A stretch of 64,000 bases of DNA from Psychrobacter glaciei (GCF_014652895.1 NZ_BMZR01000004.1:102645-166644); one strand, 5' to 3'; positions 53,627 through 63,059 are shown, counted from the stretch's first letter. Notes: generated by a model from the letters alone, not told the origin. Numbers and translations are program-made.

Positions 53627-54856
53627 ATGAGAGTTTTTATAGGTCTAAAAAATAGTGCGTATTTATGCAGTGCTTTATTATTGCTTGCTGCCTGTCAGCC
53701 CTCGCCCCCTACTGATGAGCCTGTGACCGCTGAAAATAGTGAGACGGTAGAGACACCCATTATCATTGATGACGATAGCGTTACCATGACGCCTGACCAT
53801 ATTTTAAGTATAAAGCCATCACGCTATCAGCCCAGCATAGGACTCCAAGGCCGTATTGAACCAATCAAGAAGACCCAGTTCACCGCAGCAAAAGCGCTCA
53901 CTGTCCAGCAAGTATTGGTAGAAGAAAATCAATGGGTAGAAAAAGGCACGCCACTGTTAATTGTCCAGCGTCAGGAAGCAGCTAGTAAACCCACAGAGTC
54001 AGCGACTACCTCAACGGCTGAAAATACAGAATTTGCAACATCAGACCAATCTACACAAAATAGTAAAACAGAGAACAAGACTGATAACCTAAGCCAAACA
54101 ACGAAGCCGACACCAACATCGATAAAGGCTAATGAAAATAACGCTGAAGCGCCTCAGTCTAGCGGTGATAAAACTAGCGTTGATAAAAATAATGTAATAG
54201 CCAGCAAAAATGCACCTGCTAGTACCAAACCATCCTACAAATTGATGACGGTGCGTGCCAGCTTCTCAGGACGTGTCGAAAAGCTGTATGCCGAAGCTGA
54301 ACAAAAAATAGACGCACGCCAACCACTTTTGCAGCTCAGTGATGAAACTGAATTACATTTCATCGGCATTGTACCCATTCAAGCTGAGCCTCAGCTTTCT
54401 GTCGGACAGACGGTCAATTTTACCGCTGAAGGCATGTCGGATAAGTTTACTGGACAAGTTAGCAGGTTGACGGCAACAGTTCAGCCCAAACAGCTTTTGG
54501 TTCATGTAAATGTCGTCAATAATGAAATCAGTCGCGAGAAATTACAGCCTGATATGCAAGTGACGGGGCGTGTCAATTATGGTCAGATCGATGTCGGTAC
54601 GATTGTCCCCGAACGCGCGTTACATGACGTTGACTTAACAGAGTTGCAGCGCCCACCCTATAAACCGTTAAGACCCTTGAGCGCCAATGTATGGATTATT
54701 AAGCAAGACCAACGCCTAACTCGTCAGCCAGTTGAGGTCGTCGAATACGATCCTATTACCAAGCAGTATTTAATTGCAGGCATTAGCAATGACAGTTTAA
54801 TTTGTCTTGCCGACTTAACCATTGAATCTAAAGGTAAAAAAGTGGTGGTTTCTTAG
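53627..54856 (+). CDS. Efflux-type periplasmic adaptor lipoprotein (HlyD/AcrA-like), orphan
   Basis: About 409 residues. A lipoprotein signal (MRVFIGLKNSAYLCSALLLL then AAC, Cys23) is followed by the two halves of a lipoyl/barrel-sandwich domain (FTAAKALTVQQVLVEENQWV, about 83-102, and VRASFSGRVEKLYAEAEQKI, about 207-226) and a beta-barrel plus membrane-proximal region. In RND adaptors a helical hairpin joins the two halves; here it is replaced by about 90 Ser/Thr/Asn-rich residues (about 115-203). No RND or ABC pump gene is adjacent; a two-component system follows on the same strand 295 bp later. Start 53627 is chosen for the signal peptide and upstream GAGGG. Confidence 0.82.
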   Translation: MRVFIGLKNSAYLCSALLLLAACQPSPPTDEPVTAENSETVETPIIIDDDSVTMTPDHILSIKPSRYQPSIGLQGRIEPIKKTQFTAAKALTVQQVLVEENQWVEKGTPLLIVQRQEAASKPTESATTSTAENTEFATSDQSTQNSKTENKTDNLSQTTKPTPTSIKANENNAEAPQSSGDKTSVDKNNVIASKNAPASTKPSYKLMTVRASFSGRVEKLYAEAEQKIDARQPLLQLSDETELHFIGIVPIQAEPQLSVGQTVNFTAEGMSDKFTGQVSRLTATVQPKQLLVHVNVVNNEISREKLQPDMQVTGRVNYGQIDVGTIVPERALHDVDLTELQRPPYKPLRPLSANVWIIKQDQRLTRQPVEVVEYDPITKQYLIAGISNDSLICLADLTIESKGKKVVVS

Positions 54857-55151
54857 AGAGCAGTAGAGACAGTTACATTGTGTAGAAACATTAACAAAGC
54901 GTGTCTTGTTTAGTCACGTGTTAATTAGGCAATATAGTATTATTACTTTGTCTTATATTGACTGAAAGCTTAATCATGTTTCTTTAACCCTATCTTAACG
55001 GTCAATGTCTTATGATTAAGGACAATAACGATTTAGAAGCACTTAGATTTAGAATAATGCAGATTTAGGATAGTATAGATATCGAGGCGCGCTAGAACTT
55101 TAATAAAAAGCGATTTCTTGACAAACCATAACAACAACTAGAGGACAAGCT

Positions 55152-55874
55152 ATGAGTAAGCAGATTTTGTTAATTGAAGATGATCCAGATTTAGCAGAAC
55201 TAATCAGCGACTATCTGACCATGAATTACTATGATGTGCATCATGCAGGACTTGGTCAAGAAGGTCTGGAGTTGCTAGACACCAAAGAGCGCGGTATTGA
55301 CTTGGTGGTTCTTGATTTGATGCTACCTGATATGGATGGCATGCAGGTTTGCCAAAAGATACGCGGTAACAAAAACAATATGACCAATAAAGTGCCGATC
55401 ATCATGCTAACGGCAAAAGGCGATACTACCGATCGCGTATTGGGTCTTGAGATGGGCGCTGATGACTATATCTCTAAACCATTCGAGCCACGTGAACTAT
55501 TGGCACGGATACGAGCGGTCATTCGTCGTCACGAGCAGCCAAATCAAGCAGACAGTCAATCAGACAGTTTGACCTTTGGCCGTCTCAGTGTGTTCCCTGA
55601 TAGCCACGAAGTAACGATCGATGAGCTGCCTGTGCGTTTGACGACGCATCAGTTTCAATTGCTGCACTACTTTGCCACCCATTCTGGTAAGGTACTGAAT
55701 CGTGAGCAATTGTGGCAAGCCATGCCAAATGATGACAGCTCAGACAATATTGATCGTGCTATCGATGTTCATATCTCACGCTTACGTGCCTTGATCGAAG
55801 ACAATCCACGCCAACCAAAGCGTATTATCACTGTACGCGGTGTTGGTTATCAGTTTGCTACCGATCAGGTTTGA
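55152..55874 (+). CDS. OmpR-family response regulator
   Basis: 240 residues: receiver domain with IEDDPDLAELISDYL, phosphorylated Asp55 in LVVLDLMLPDMDGM, Lys in DDYISKPFEPREL; and a C-terminal winged helix (VRLTTHQFQLLHYFATHSGK; RAIDVHISRLRALIEDNPRQ; ITVRGVGYQFA). It most resembles the RstA/OmpR branch. The cognate kinase lies 111 bp downstream. An AGAGGACAAGCT ribosome-binding region precedes the ATG. Target genes are unknown; the upstream adaptor gene is a plausible one. Confidence 0.93.
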   Translation: MSKQILLIEDDPDLAELISDYLTMNYYDVHHAGLGQEGLELLDTKERGIDLVVLDLMLPDMDGMQVCQKIRGNKNNMTNKVPIIMLTAKGDTTDRVLGLEMGADDYISKPFEPRELLARIRAVIRRHEQPNQADSQSDSLTFGRLSVFPDSHEVTIDELPVRLTTHQFQLLHYFATHSGKVLNREQLWQAMPNDDSSDNIDRAIDVHISRLRALIEDNPRQPKRIITVRGVGYQFATDQV

Positions 55875-55985
55875 TCTTAAATGGCTCGATATACAATTAA
55901 TCGAGCCTGTCACCATAGTTTGGATTAAATCAGACGAATGGCGTGATATGAATTGATACGAGCATCTGACAATAGAGATGGTTTA

Positions 55986-58193
55986 ATGCAGCAACTGGGT
56001 TTTCGCTCCGTATTTGCCAAGTTATTTGCCAGTGTGATGCTGGCACTTACCTTATTTGCAGTCGCCATGGTGCTATTGACACAGCTGGTGCATGACAAAG
56101 ATGCGGGTATCCGCTCAGAAGTATTGGCCACGCAGATTTTGGGTCAAATTGATCCTTTTTTGCATGAGCTGAATATCTCCATTAGTAAGGACAACCGTTT
56201 ACAGTCACGCTTTATGCTGGCGGTGGTCAAAAAAAGCTTTGATATCTTTGACGAATCCTTACAAGCAAAGATGGGGTTATATGACAACGAAGGTCGTTTG
56301 CTTATGCAGACTGACAATAGTGACTTGCCGTTAGTGCTACCGCCGACTCCCTCTTTATTTTCACAAGTTTTTCCATCCCTTTCAGACACCTCCCCTACCA
56401 AGCAAGCTCAAGTATATAGCAGCACTGGTTATACGTTACTGTACGAATCACGCTTGCCGCCAAAAAAACCCGTGCTTTCCGCTGCCTTAAATTTATTTAC
56501 TGGTACCCTATTGCTGCTATTAATTATGGCAGGCGTTCTATGGTTGATTGCTCGCACTATGACGTGGCGTATCAATCAGATGAGCCAGCAAATGACCCAA
56601 TTGGGTGATGGTGATTTTACGGTAAGAGTTAATGCACGTGGTAACGATGAAATTGCTTCGTTAGCACGCGGCTTTAACCAAGCGGCACAAAAAATTGAGC
56701 ACCTTATTAATGCCAACAATCTGCTATTGGCGCATGCCTCTCACGAGCTGCGTACGCCGATTACCCGTATCCGCTTACAAATCGAGATGATGGATATGCT
56801 GGCAAATGCGATGCCAACAGATACCAAAGCAAAATTTGATAAACGTGCGCAAGCGATCAACCGAGATTTGTCGGGGCTTAATGATTTGGTTGAAAGTATC
56901 TTATTGGTAAGTCGCTTAGATGCTGGTCATGTCATGCAGCAAGTCGAGCATTTGGATTTGTATGACTTAGTGAATCAAGAGCGTCAGCATTACTCTGAAG
57001 CCACTTTGATAGGTGAGCATATCGTCATTGATGGTCAGGCACCGATGCTGACCCATCTCATTCGCAACCTCTTAACCAATGCCATGCTACATGGTAAGCC
57101 ACCGGTTACCGTCTTGATCTATGGCATTCAGACTGTTGATGAAGCCGATACCATTCCAGATTATTTGCTGCAAACAGTGGTTTGTAGTAGCTTTGCTGAT
57201 TATAACAGTTCAGATTTTGACCATTATGATGAATCACATGCCCCTGATAACTTAATACAGCAAACGTCGGCACAACTTAACGAAGTTTCTAATGGGTCTC
57301 CTACAACTAATACTGACAAAGACAAAGCAGAAAAAGTAGCAGCGCTAATCACACTACCAGCACCACCGATTTATCGAAATGGTGAGAGCATTGTGTTTGA
57401 TAATAACGATGCTGATGATGACGGTTCAAATGTGGATGTAACTGACGTCATCACTGACAACACTAAAATAACTGACATGACTGGGCTAGAAACTGGCACC
57501 TCAGCAACAGACGCTAGCAATTGTGCCGATGTTGAAGAAAATGCTGCTGGAGATTCTATAATCAGTGACAATACGCTCAACGTTAATTCAGAATCGTCCC
57601 TAATCGCTAACTACCAGAGTTTTACCACGGAATTGACTGAGAAAATTAAAAAAGTCATGTGGAAAGCCGTTCCTGACAGTAAAAAATCTGTAGAAATCTG
57701 TAGCCATAACGAAGCAATTATTAGTAGTAAAGCGATCAGTAAATCCACTGATGCGCTATTAAATGATAATATCCAATCTCGGAAAACCAGTAAATTAACG
57801 ACCGATGAAACTGTTAGCAAAGATGATATTAAAGGCAATGCTCAAAGCGAGAGCGAGACGCCGACCACAGCGCGTAAAGAAAATTTATTCACTAAACACA
57901 TGAAAAAAGCCAAAGCCGAACCAATACGCCCGCTACCAAAATACGTTGTGCTGGCGGTCATTGATGAAGGCGAAGGTATTCCTGAAGACAAACGCGAAGA
58001 AGTCTTTAGTCCATTCGTGCGCTTGCAACAAAAAAACAAAGGCTCAGGTTTGGGCTTATCCTTGGTTTCGCAAATCGTCACTGCTCATCAAGGGCGTATC
58101 GTGACTGATACTATCAATGGTCACACCAGATTTTTGGTCGTTATACCCGTAAAGCAAGATCCACATTATAACTATCACGACAATAACCACTAG
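55986..58193 (+). CDS. Sensor histidine kinase with a large insert splitting the ATPase domain
   Basis: 735-residue membrane kinase. TM1 (about 10-33), a periplasmic loop, TM2 (about 170-192), HAMP (TWRINQMSQQMTQLGDGDFT), and dimerisation/phospho-acceptor domain with His253 in HASHELRTPITRIR. The N-box (RNLLTNAMLHG; Asn361/Asn365) is followed by PPVTVLIYG, but the next strand, YVVLAVIDEGEGIP (G1 box, Asp660), comes about 270 residues later; in usual kinases the gap is about 25-40 residues. The insert is acidic, Ser/Thr/Asp/Asn-rich in its first two thirds and Lys-rich near the end. The G2 box GSGLGLSLVSQIV and C-terminus are normal. Start at ATG 55986 is assumed; a TTG at 55953 is in frame. 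Confidence 0.9.
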   Translation: MQQLGFRSVFAKLFASVMLALTLFAVAMVLLTQLVHDKDAGIRSEVLATQILGQIDPFLHELNISISKDNRLQSRFMLAVVKKSFDIFDESLQAKMGLYDNEGRLLMQTDNSDLPLVLPPTPSLFSQVFPSLSDTSPTKQAQVYSSTGYTLLYESRLPPKKPVLSAALNLFTGTLLLLLIMAGVLWLIARTMTWRINQMSQQMTQLGDGDFTVRVNARGNDEIASLARGFNQAAQKIEHLINANNLLLAHASHELRTPITRIRLQIEMMDMLANAMPTDTKAKFDKRAQAINRDLSGLNDLVESILLVSRLDAGHVMQQVEHLDLYDLVNQERQHYSEATLIGEHIVIDGQAPMLTHLIRNLLTNAMLHGKPPVTVLIYGIQTVDEADTIPDYLLQTVVCSSFADYNSSDFDHYDESHAPDNLIQQTSAQLNEVSNGSPTTNTDKDKAEKVAALITLPAPPIYRNGESIVFDNNDADDDGSNVDVTDVITDNTKITDMTGLETGTSATDASNCADVEENAAGDSIISDNTLNVNSESSLIANYQSFTTELTEKIKKVMWKAVPDSKKSVEICSHNEAIISSKAISKSTDALLNDNIQSRKTSKLTTDETVSKDDIKGNAQSESETPTTARKENLFTKHMKKAKAEPIRPLPKYVVLAVIDEGEGIPEDKREEVFSPFVRLQQKNKGSGLGLSLVSQIVTAHQGRIVTDTINGHTRFLVVIPVKQDPHYNYHDNNH

Positions 58194-58474
58194 CACGATA
58201 ATCATCACTAGCAACTGGCAGAACCTCCTCTACTCTGCTGGTCATGACCTCCTTCTCATACAACAACTTAAATTTTCCAGATAGCTTATAACTAATAACC
58301 ATTAGTCATAAGCCGTTCACGGATGTGCATATCCAAAACATTACATAATATGCTATATTACCGCCCCTTATTGCATTGTTAATGGTAGCGACCATCCACT
58401 TTGACGCTGTCATTAGTAAGTTGCAGCCTAATTATTCTATAACCATCATAAACCTATTAAATTTTGAGCCCTCC

Positions 58475-59245
58475 ATGAGTGACATGATTGTCTTAAACGA
58501 TGTGACCAAAAGTTTTTTAAGCGACCGATCAATCAAAGATAAAGACGGTAAGCCGCATTGGTTTACCGCTGTCGAACCGACTTCATTGTCTGTTCAGCAA
58601 GGTGAAATTTTTGGTCTGATGGGCTACTCAGGCGCAGGGAAATCTACCCTTTTGCGTTTGATTAACTTACTTGAACGTCCAGATTCTGGTCAAGTAGTGA
58701 TAGATGGTACTGATTTGACCACCTTGTCTGCTAGCGATTTGCGTATCGCTCGTCACAACATTGGTATGATTTTTCAGCAATTTAATCTGATGTCCAATCG
58801 CACGGTGTTTGATAACGTGGCATTTAATTTGACCGTTGCTGGTTATCCAAGCCGTGATATTCATAAACGGGTTATGGATTGTCTTGAGATTGTTGACTTG
58901 ATCGATCGTGCTGGCCACTACCCTGCGCAGCTGTCAGGTGGACAAAAGCAGCGTGTGGGTATTGCCCGCGCAATTGCACCCAGTCCAAAAGTACTGTTAG
59001 CCGATGAGCCGACCAGTGCGCTTGATCCTGCGACGACGCGCAGTCTACTGACCTGTCTACGCGATATCAACGAACAACTTGGCGTCACCATTGTCATTGT
59101 GACTCATGAGATGAGCGTCATTCGTAGGCTCTGTCATCGTGCAGCATTACTACACCAAGGACAATTACTTGAAGTGGCAGATATTCGCGATGGTCTTATT
59201 CAGGCCACTACTCCGATTGGCAAAGGCTTAGTGCACGAAGACTAA
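58475..59245 (+). CDS. metN: Methionine ABC transporter ATP-binding protein
   Basis: 256-residue ATPase of the methionine importer. Walker A is GYSGAGKSTL, Q-loop GMIFQQFNLM, ABC signature AQLSGGQKQRVGIARAIA, Walker B KVLLADEPTSALDP and switch His in VIVTHEMSVI. The usual MetN C-terminal regulatory (ACT-like NIL) domain of about 90 residues is absent, because the protein ends at the ABC domain. The N-terminal part has a short insert (SDRSIKDKDGKPHWF). ATG 58475 is the likely start. It is first of the metNIQ operon. Confidence 0.9.
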   Translation: MSDMIVLNDVTKSFLSDRSIKDKDGKPHWFTAVEPTSLSVQQGEIFGLMGYSGAGKSTLLRLINLLERPDSGQVVIDGTDLTTLSASDLRIARHNIGMIFQQFNLMSNRTVFDNVAFNLTVAGYPSRDIHKRVMDCLEIVDLIDRAGHYPAQLSGGQKQRVGIARAIAPSPKVLLADEPTSALDPATTRSLLTCLRDINEQLGVTIVIVTHEMSVIRRLCHRAALLHQGQLLEVADIRDGLIQATTPIGKGLVHED

Positions 59246-59264
59246 TGAGGCAGGAGAAACACAT

Positions 59265-59951
59265 ATGTTAACTGGTACTGAATTATCTGCTTCAATCGAT
59301 AAACTGTTGGTGCTGCGCAAAGAAATTATAAGTGCCTTTATCGATACCTTTGTTATGCTTGGTATTTCTACAACAGTCGCCATTGTCATTGGCGGACTGT
59401 TTGGCATATTCTTATTTTTGTCCAGTGATCGACAGTTTTTGCAAAACAAAACCCTCTACGGGGTACTTGGCGGCATCACCAACTTTATGCGCGCTTTCCC
59501 GTTTGTGATTTTGATGATTGCCATGAGCCCATTTACTAAAGCCATCGTCGGCACAGGTATTGGACCCATCGCCGCATCGCTAGTACTCGCGATTGCAGGT
59601 TCGTTCTACTTTGCCCGTCTGGTCGAGCAAAACTTACGTGAAGTGCCACGCGGTATTATTGAAGCAACCGAGTCTATGGGTGCACGACCTTTTACTATCA
59701 TAAAAGTTTTACTAAACGAAGCGCGCTCAGGATTGGTGCTATCAGTGACCATCCTCTGTATCAGTCTGCTGTCTTATTCAGCGGCGGCTGGTATGATCGG
59801 TGGTGGCGGTTTGGGTGATTTGGCCATTCGTTATGGCTATTATCGCTATCAAACTGAAGTGATGATTTTTATCGTGATTGTATTATCAATCATGGTTATC
59901 TCAATCCAAGCCTCTGGCAATTGGCTCGCCAATCGTTTAGATAAACGTTAA
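59265..59951 (+). CDS. metI: Methionine ABC transporter permease
   Basis: 228-residue inner-membrane permease with five or so hydrophobic segments and the ABC permease EAA loop IIEATESMGARPFTIIKVLL, followed by SYSAAAGMIGGGGLGDLAIR and YGYYRYQTEVM, the MetI signature end. It begins 19 nt after metN with AGGAG upstream, so the two are co-translated. Confidence 0.95.
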   Translation: MLTGTELSASIDKLLVLRKEIISAFIDTFVMLGISTTVAIVIGGLFGIFLFLSSDRQFLQNKTLYGVLGGITNFMRAFPFVILMIAMSPFTKAIVGTGIGPIAASLVLAIAGSFYFARLVEQNLREVPRGIIEATESMGARPFTIIKVLLNEARSGLVLSVTILCISLLSYSAAAGMIGGGGLGDLAIRYGYYRYQTEVMIFIVIVLSIMVISIQASGNWLANRLDKR

Positions 59952-60120
59952 ACCGCTTTAGAGAATACTTGACATCACGAGCGACTAGGTTTATTTTTGG
60001 CCATACTCAACCCTTATCTCAGCGCTTATACCAAAAAGCAGCATTACTATTGATAATGTTGCTTTTTTAATTTTCAGACGATAAACGTTTTACTCAATCC
60101 CATTCATTAAAGGACATATT

Positions 60121-61080
60121 ATGAAATTAACAGATATCAGCCGTCAGTTAGCGACCGCATTTGCCGCTGTTGGTGTATCAGGCTTGGTCTTAGTCGGTTG
60201 CAGCAATTCATCAGCACCAGAAGCGACCAAAGAGCCAGTTACCGAAGGGTCAACTGCAGAGACTGCCGCTAGCGATATCGATCCTGATCATACCAAAATC
60301 ATTATCGGTACCACTGAAGGCGACTTTGCTGATATGGTTCGCAATCAAGTGAAAAACACGCTTGAAACACAAGGTTATGAAGTTGAGCTGATTGCCTTTA
60401 CCGACTATGTGCGCCCGAACCTTGCACTGGCTGAAGGTGATTTGGATATCAATATTTTCCAGCATAAGCCTTACCTTGATACCTTCAAAAAAGAAAATAA
60501 CCTTGACCTAGTTGAGGTATTCCAAGTACCAACAGCACCACTTGGTATCTATTCAGGTAAAAAAGCCAATCTTGATGCTGCTTTTAAAGGCATGAGTGTT
60601 TCTGCGCCAAACGATCCAAGTAACTTTGCTCGTGCTTTGGTCATGATGAATGATCTTGGCTGGATTAAGCTAAAAGACGACATCGATCCATTGACTGCGT
60701 CAAAAGCTGATATCGCTGATAACAGCAAATACGACATCGAAATCATTGAACTAGAAGCCGCCCAACTACCACGCGCGCGTGATGAAGTTGACTTTGCAGT
60801 GATCAATGGTAACTATGCTACTGACGCTGGTATCAAACTGACTGAAGCCTTGTTCCAAGAGCCTAGCTTTGCTTACGTCAACTGGTCAGCGATTAAATCA
60901 GCGGATACTGGTAAAAAATGGGTTGAAGACGTAACCAATGCTTATAATTCTGAAGCTTTCAAAAAGTATGCTCATGATACTTTCCCTGGTTATAAGTACC
61001 CAAAAATCTGGGGCGCTGATCACGGTGCAAACACGGATACCGCGACAGAATCTGCACCAGTAGAAGCTATTGCTCAATAA
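60121..61080 (+). CDS. metQ: Methionine-binding lipoprotein (NlpA family)
   Basis: 319 residues. The signal ends GLVLVGC (Cys27); a Thr/Ala/Glu-rich linker is followed by the substrate-binding domain: IIIGTTEGDFADMVRNQVKN, IFQHKPYLDTFKKENN, LGIYSGKKANLDAAFKGMSV and VNGNYA-like VINGNYATDAGIKLTEALF. It captures methionine for MetNI. A tail of about 20 residues (HGANTDTATESAPVEAIAQ) extends beyond the usual end. A terminator closes the operon. Confidence 0.95.
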   Translation: MKLTDISRQLATAFAAVGVSGLVLVGCSNSSAPEATKEPVTEGSTAETAASDIDPDHTKIIIGTTEGDFADMVRNQVKNTLETQGYEVELIAFTDYVRPNLALAEGDLDINIFQHKPYLDTFKKENNLDLVEVFQVPTAPLGIYSGKKANLDAAFKGMSVSAPNDPSNFARALVMMNDLGWIKLKDDIDPLTASKADIADNSKYDIEIIELEAAQLPRARDEVDFAVINGNYATDAGIKLTEALFQEPSFAYVNWSAIKSADTGKKWVEDVTNAYNSEAFKKYAHDTFPGYKYPKIWGADHGANTDTATESAPVEAIAQ

Positions 61081-61127
61081 TTTTTAGATCAAAAAATACC
61101 TGAACATATAGGTATTATGCTAATGAC

Positions 61128-61162
61128 GAACGCCCATTGCTGAATAGTAGTGGGCGTTTTTT
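61128..61162 (+). terminator. Terminator of the metNIQ operon
   Basis: Stem AACGCCCA / TGGGCGTT with a 14-nt loop and T-run. Confidence 0.85.
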
Positions 61163-61437
61163 ATGGCCTCGATTTTGTGATTATTACTCTTTTAAACCTG
61201 TCTCTAGTGGTTACCAGTTACTAAAAATGACGTTACAGCCTGTTTGCCCTTTGTAGGAAAGCGTCACCTACTCTATCGTACTGTCCTCATTTTCCTTATA
61301 GTAAGTGCAGTTGAATCGGTTCTGGCTTTCTACATGATCAGTATTCGAAGTGGAATCTGAGCCAATGAACCAAATGCTAATGAACTGAATAAAGTCATCA
61401 ACTAATAATATGAAAACTTGCACATAAGGATAATAAT
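61163..61437. other. Spacer before the aldo/keto reductase gene
   Basis: No gene, repeat or clear operator is visible. It should hold the promoter of the aldo/keto reductase gene. Confidence 0.45.
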
Positions 61438-62286
61438 ATGAGTTCAAAAAATTATAATATTCGTACTGCTGGACAAGCAAACATTCCGGTATTAGGTCTT
61501 GGTACTTGGCAGTCAACCGGTCAAGATTGTATTGATGTTGTCAGCCAAGGTCTTAAAATGGGCTATGAGCATATCGATACTGCCCAAGCTTATGGTAATG
61601 AGAAAGAAGTTGGCGCAGGTATTAAGCAATCCGGTGTCGCTCGTGATAAATTCTTTTTGACGACAAAGATTTTCCCTGATGACATGAAGTTCGAGCCAGA
61701 GAAATTGGTCGCAGCCGCTAAACGCTCTTTAGAAGATTTGGGTACAGATTATGTCGATCTATTGCTCTTGCATTGGCCGGATGACCGTGTTCCTTTATCT
61801 GAAACCATTCCTGCATTGTGCGAATTACAGAAGCAAGGGTTGACGCGTCATATCGGTGTCTCCAACTTTAATATTGCTAATATTATTGAAGCCAAGAAAT
61901 ATGCGGATGTACCAATCGTGGTCAACCAAGTTGAGTTTCACCCTTTTATTAAGCAAAATACCTTACAGACTTTTTTAAACAATCACCATATTTTATTGGA
62001 AGCTTATTCGCCACTTGCACGCGGTGATGTGTTCGATAATGAGATTATTAAAGAAATCGCTGATAAGCATAACGTCACGCCAGCACAAATATCATTGGCT
62101 TGGATTCTATCAGACAAGCACCGTGTTGCCATTCCGAAGACGTCTAACCCTGACCATTTGCAAGGTAACTTGGATGCAATGAAAGTGCAGTTGAGTGCAG
62201 ATGAGTTAGAGAAGATTGGCAAACTGGCCAGTAGCGATGGTCGTAAAATTGAGCATCCTGATTACAGCCCTGTATGGGATGATTAA
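61438..62286 (+). CDS. Aldo/keto reductase (DkgB-like)
   Basis: 282-residue NADPH-dependent reductase of the AKR superfamily. Catalytic Asp/Tyr lie in HIDTAQAYGNEKEVG, Lys in FFLTTKIFP and His in LLLLHWPDD; cofactor region GVSNFNIANI, NQVEFHPF and the C-terminal VAIPKTSNPDHLQGNL. It is similar in length and motifs to DkgB (2,5-diketo-gluconate/methylglyoxal reductase); the true substrate is unknown. It ends in a terminator at 62327. Confidence 0.93.
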   Translation: MSSKNYNIRTAGQANIPVLGLGTWQSTGQDCIDVVSQGLKMGYEHIDTAQAYGNEKEVGAGIKQSGVARDKFFLTTKIFPDDMKFEPEKLVAAAKRSLEDLGTDYVDLLLLHWPDDRVPLSETIPALCELQKQGLTRHIGVSNFNIANIIEAKKYADVPIVVNQVEFHPFIKQNTLQTFLNNHHILLEAYSPLARGDVFDNEIIKEIADKHNVTPAQISLAWILSDKHRVAIPKTSNPDHLQGNLDAMKVQLSADELEKIGKLASSDGRKIEHPDYSPVWDD

Positions 62287-62326
62287 GGTCTGGATAATAA
62301 AGATCTGTTAGTACCAAAATTCGTAT

Positions 62327-62366
62327 AAAAAAAGAGCCGCTAATACATTATTAGCGGCTCTTTTTA
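62327..62366 (+). terminator. Terminator after the aldo/keto reductase gene
   Basis: Stem AAAGAGCCGCTAATA / TATTAGCGGCTCTTT with a short loop and T-run. It lies 13 bp before the MITE-like element. Confidence 0.92.
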
Positions 62367-62379
62367 CTGTTGAATTGAC

Positions 62380-62553
62380 TAGGGCGTGTCTTCAATTCAC
62401 TCGATAGTCATCTGAATGGGCTAAAAATTGCTAAATCTTGCCAAACATCGTCAAATAGCTGGTTAATATCCCGATATTATCTGCACTATTTTTCTTGTTT
62501 GACGGCAATTTATCTCATTTTTATCACCATTTTTGAAATGAAGACACGCCCTA
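62380..62553 (-). mobile_element. MITE-like element, full copy B (174 bp, inverted)
   Basis: Begins TAGGGCGTGTCTTCA and ends TGAAGACACGCCCTA: a perfect 15-bp terminal inverted repeat, 16 bp with the outer C/G. It aligns in reverse orientation over its full 174 bp with copy A. It is non-coding and too short for a transposase. TA (or CTAG) at both ends may be the target duplication. Its right end lies 5 bp from the ccmE stop. Confidence 0.9.
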
Positions 62554-62558
62554 GAAAA

Positions 62559-63059
62559 TTACTGCTGTAAAGTGTCCGTCTCATGTACCTTTTCAGCAGG
62601 ATTGTATTGCTCAGAAGAAGGCACTGCACCGCTACGGTTGTTTTCTTTCATTGATTTGGCCACTTCTGGCGGCATATATTTTTCATCATGCTTAGCCAAT
62701 ACTTCCCCTGCCACAAAGGTATCGCCTTGCATTTTGCCCGTGGCGACGACGCCTGAGTTTTCAGCGAATAAATCTGGCAAAATACCTTGATAAGTCACAG
62801 GTACGGTCGATTGAAAATCAGTAATAGCAAATTCAACATTCAATGGATTGTCTTCTGCGCGTCGGACACTACCCGCGACTACCATGCCGCCCGCCCGAAT
62901 ACGCTTATCTTGGGGTGCTTCACCTTGCGCAATGGCTGTGGCATCGAAATAATAGTCGGTTTGTTGTCCGATGGCATAAATCACCAATACGACGGCGATT
63001 GCCGCCCCTGCCAACGTAAACATAACCCACATCAGTTTTTTGCGACGAACTGCGTTCAT
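62559..63059 (-). CDS. ccmE: Cytochrome c maturation haem chaperone CcmE
   Basis: 166-residue periplasmic haem chaperone tethered by an N-terminal helix ([20 protein letters not shown]). Haem attaches covalently to the His of [31 protein letters not shown] and [20 protein letters not shown] are conserved. It receives haem from CcmC and CcmD. It matters for the DUF1111 di-haem protein elsewhere in this window. Confidence 0.96.
   Translation of the reverse strand: MNAVRRKKLMWVMFTLAGAAIAVVLVIYAIGQQTDYYFDATAIAQGEAPQDKRIRAGGMVVAGSVRRAEDNPLNVEFAITDFQSTVPVTYQGILPDLFAENSGVVATGKMQGDTFVAGEVLAKHDEKYMPPEVAKSMKENNRSGAVPSSEQYNPAEKVHETDTLQQ

Noticed and set aside
54890-54920. AAGCGTGTCTTG as another MITE end
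   Set aside because: Only a short core matches and the outer bases and following sequence differ from the family.
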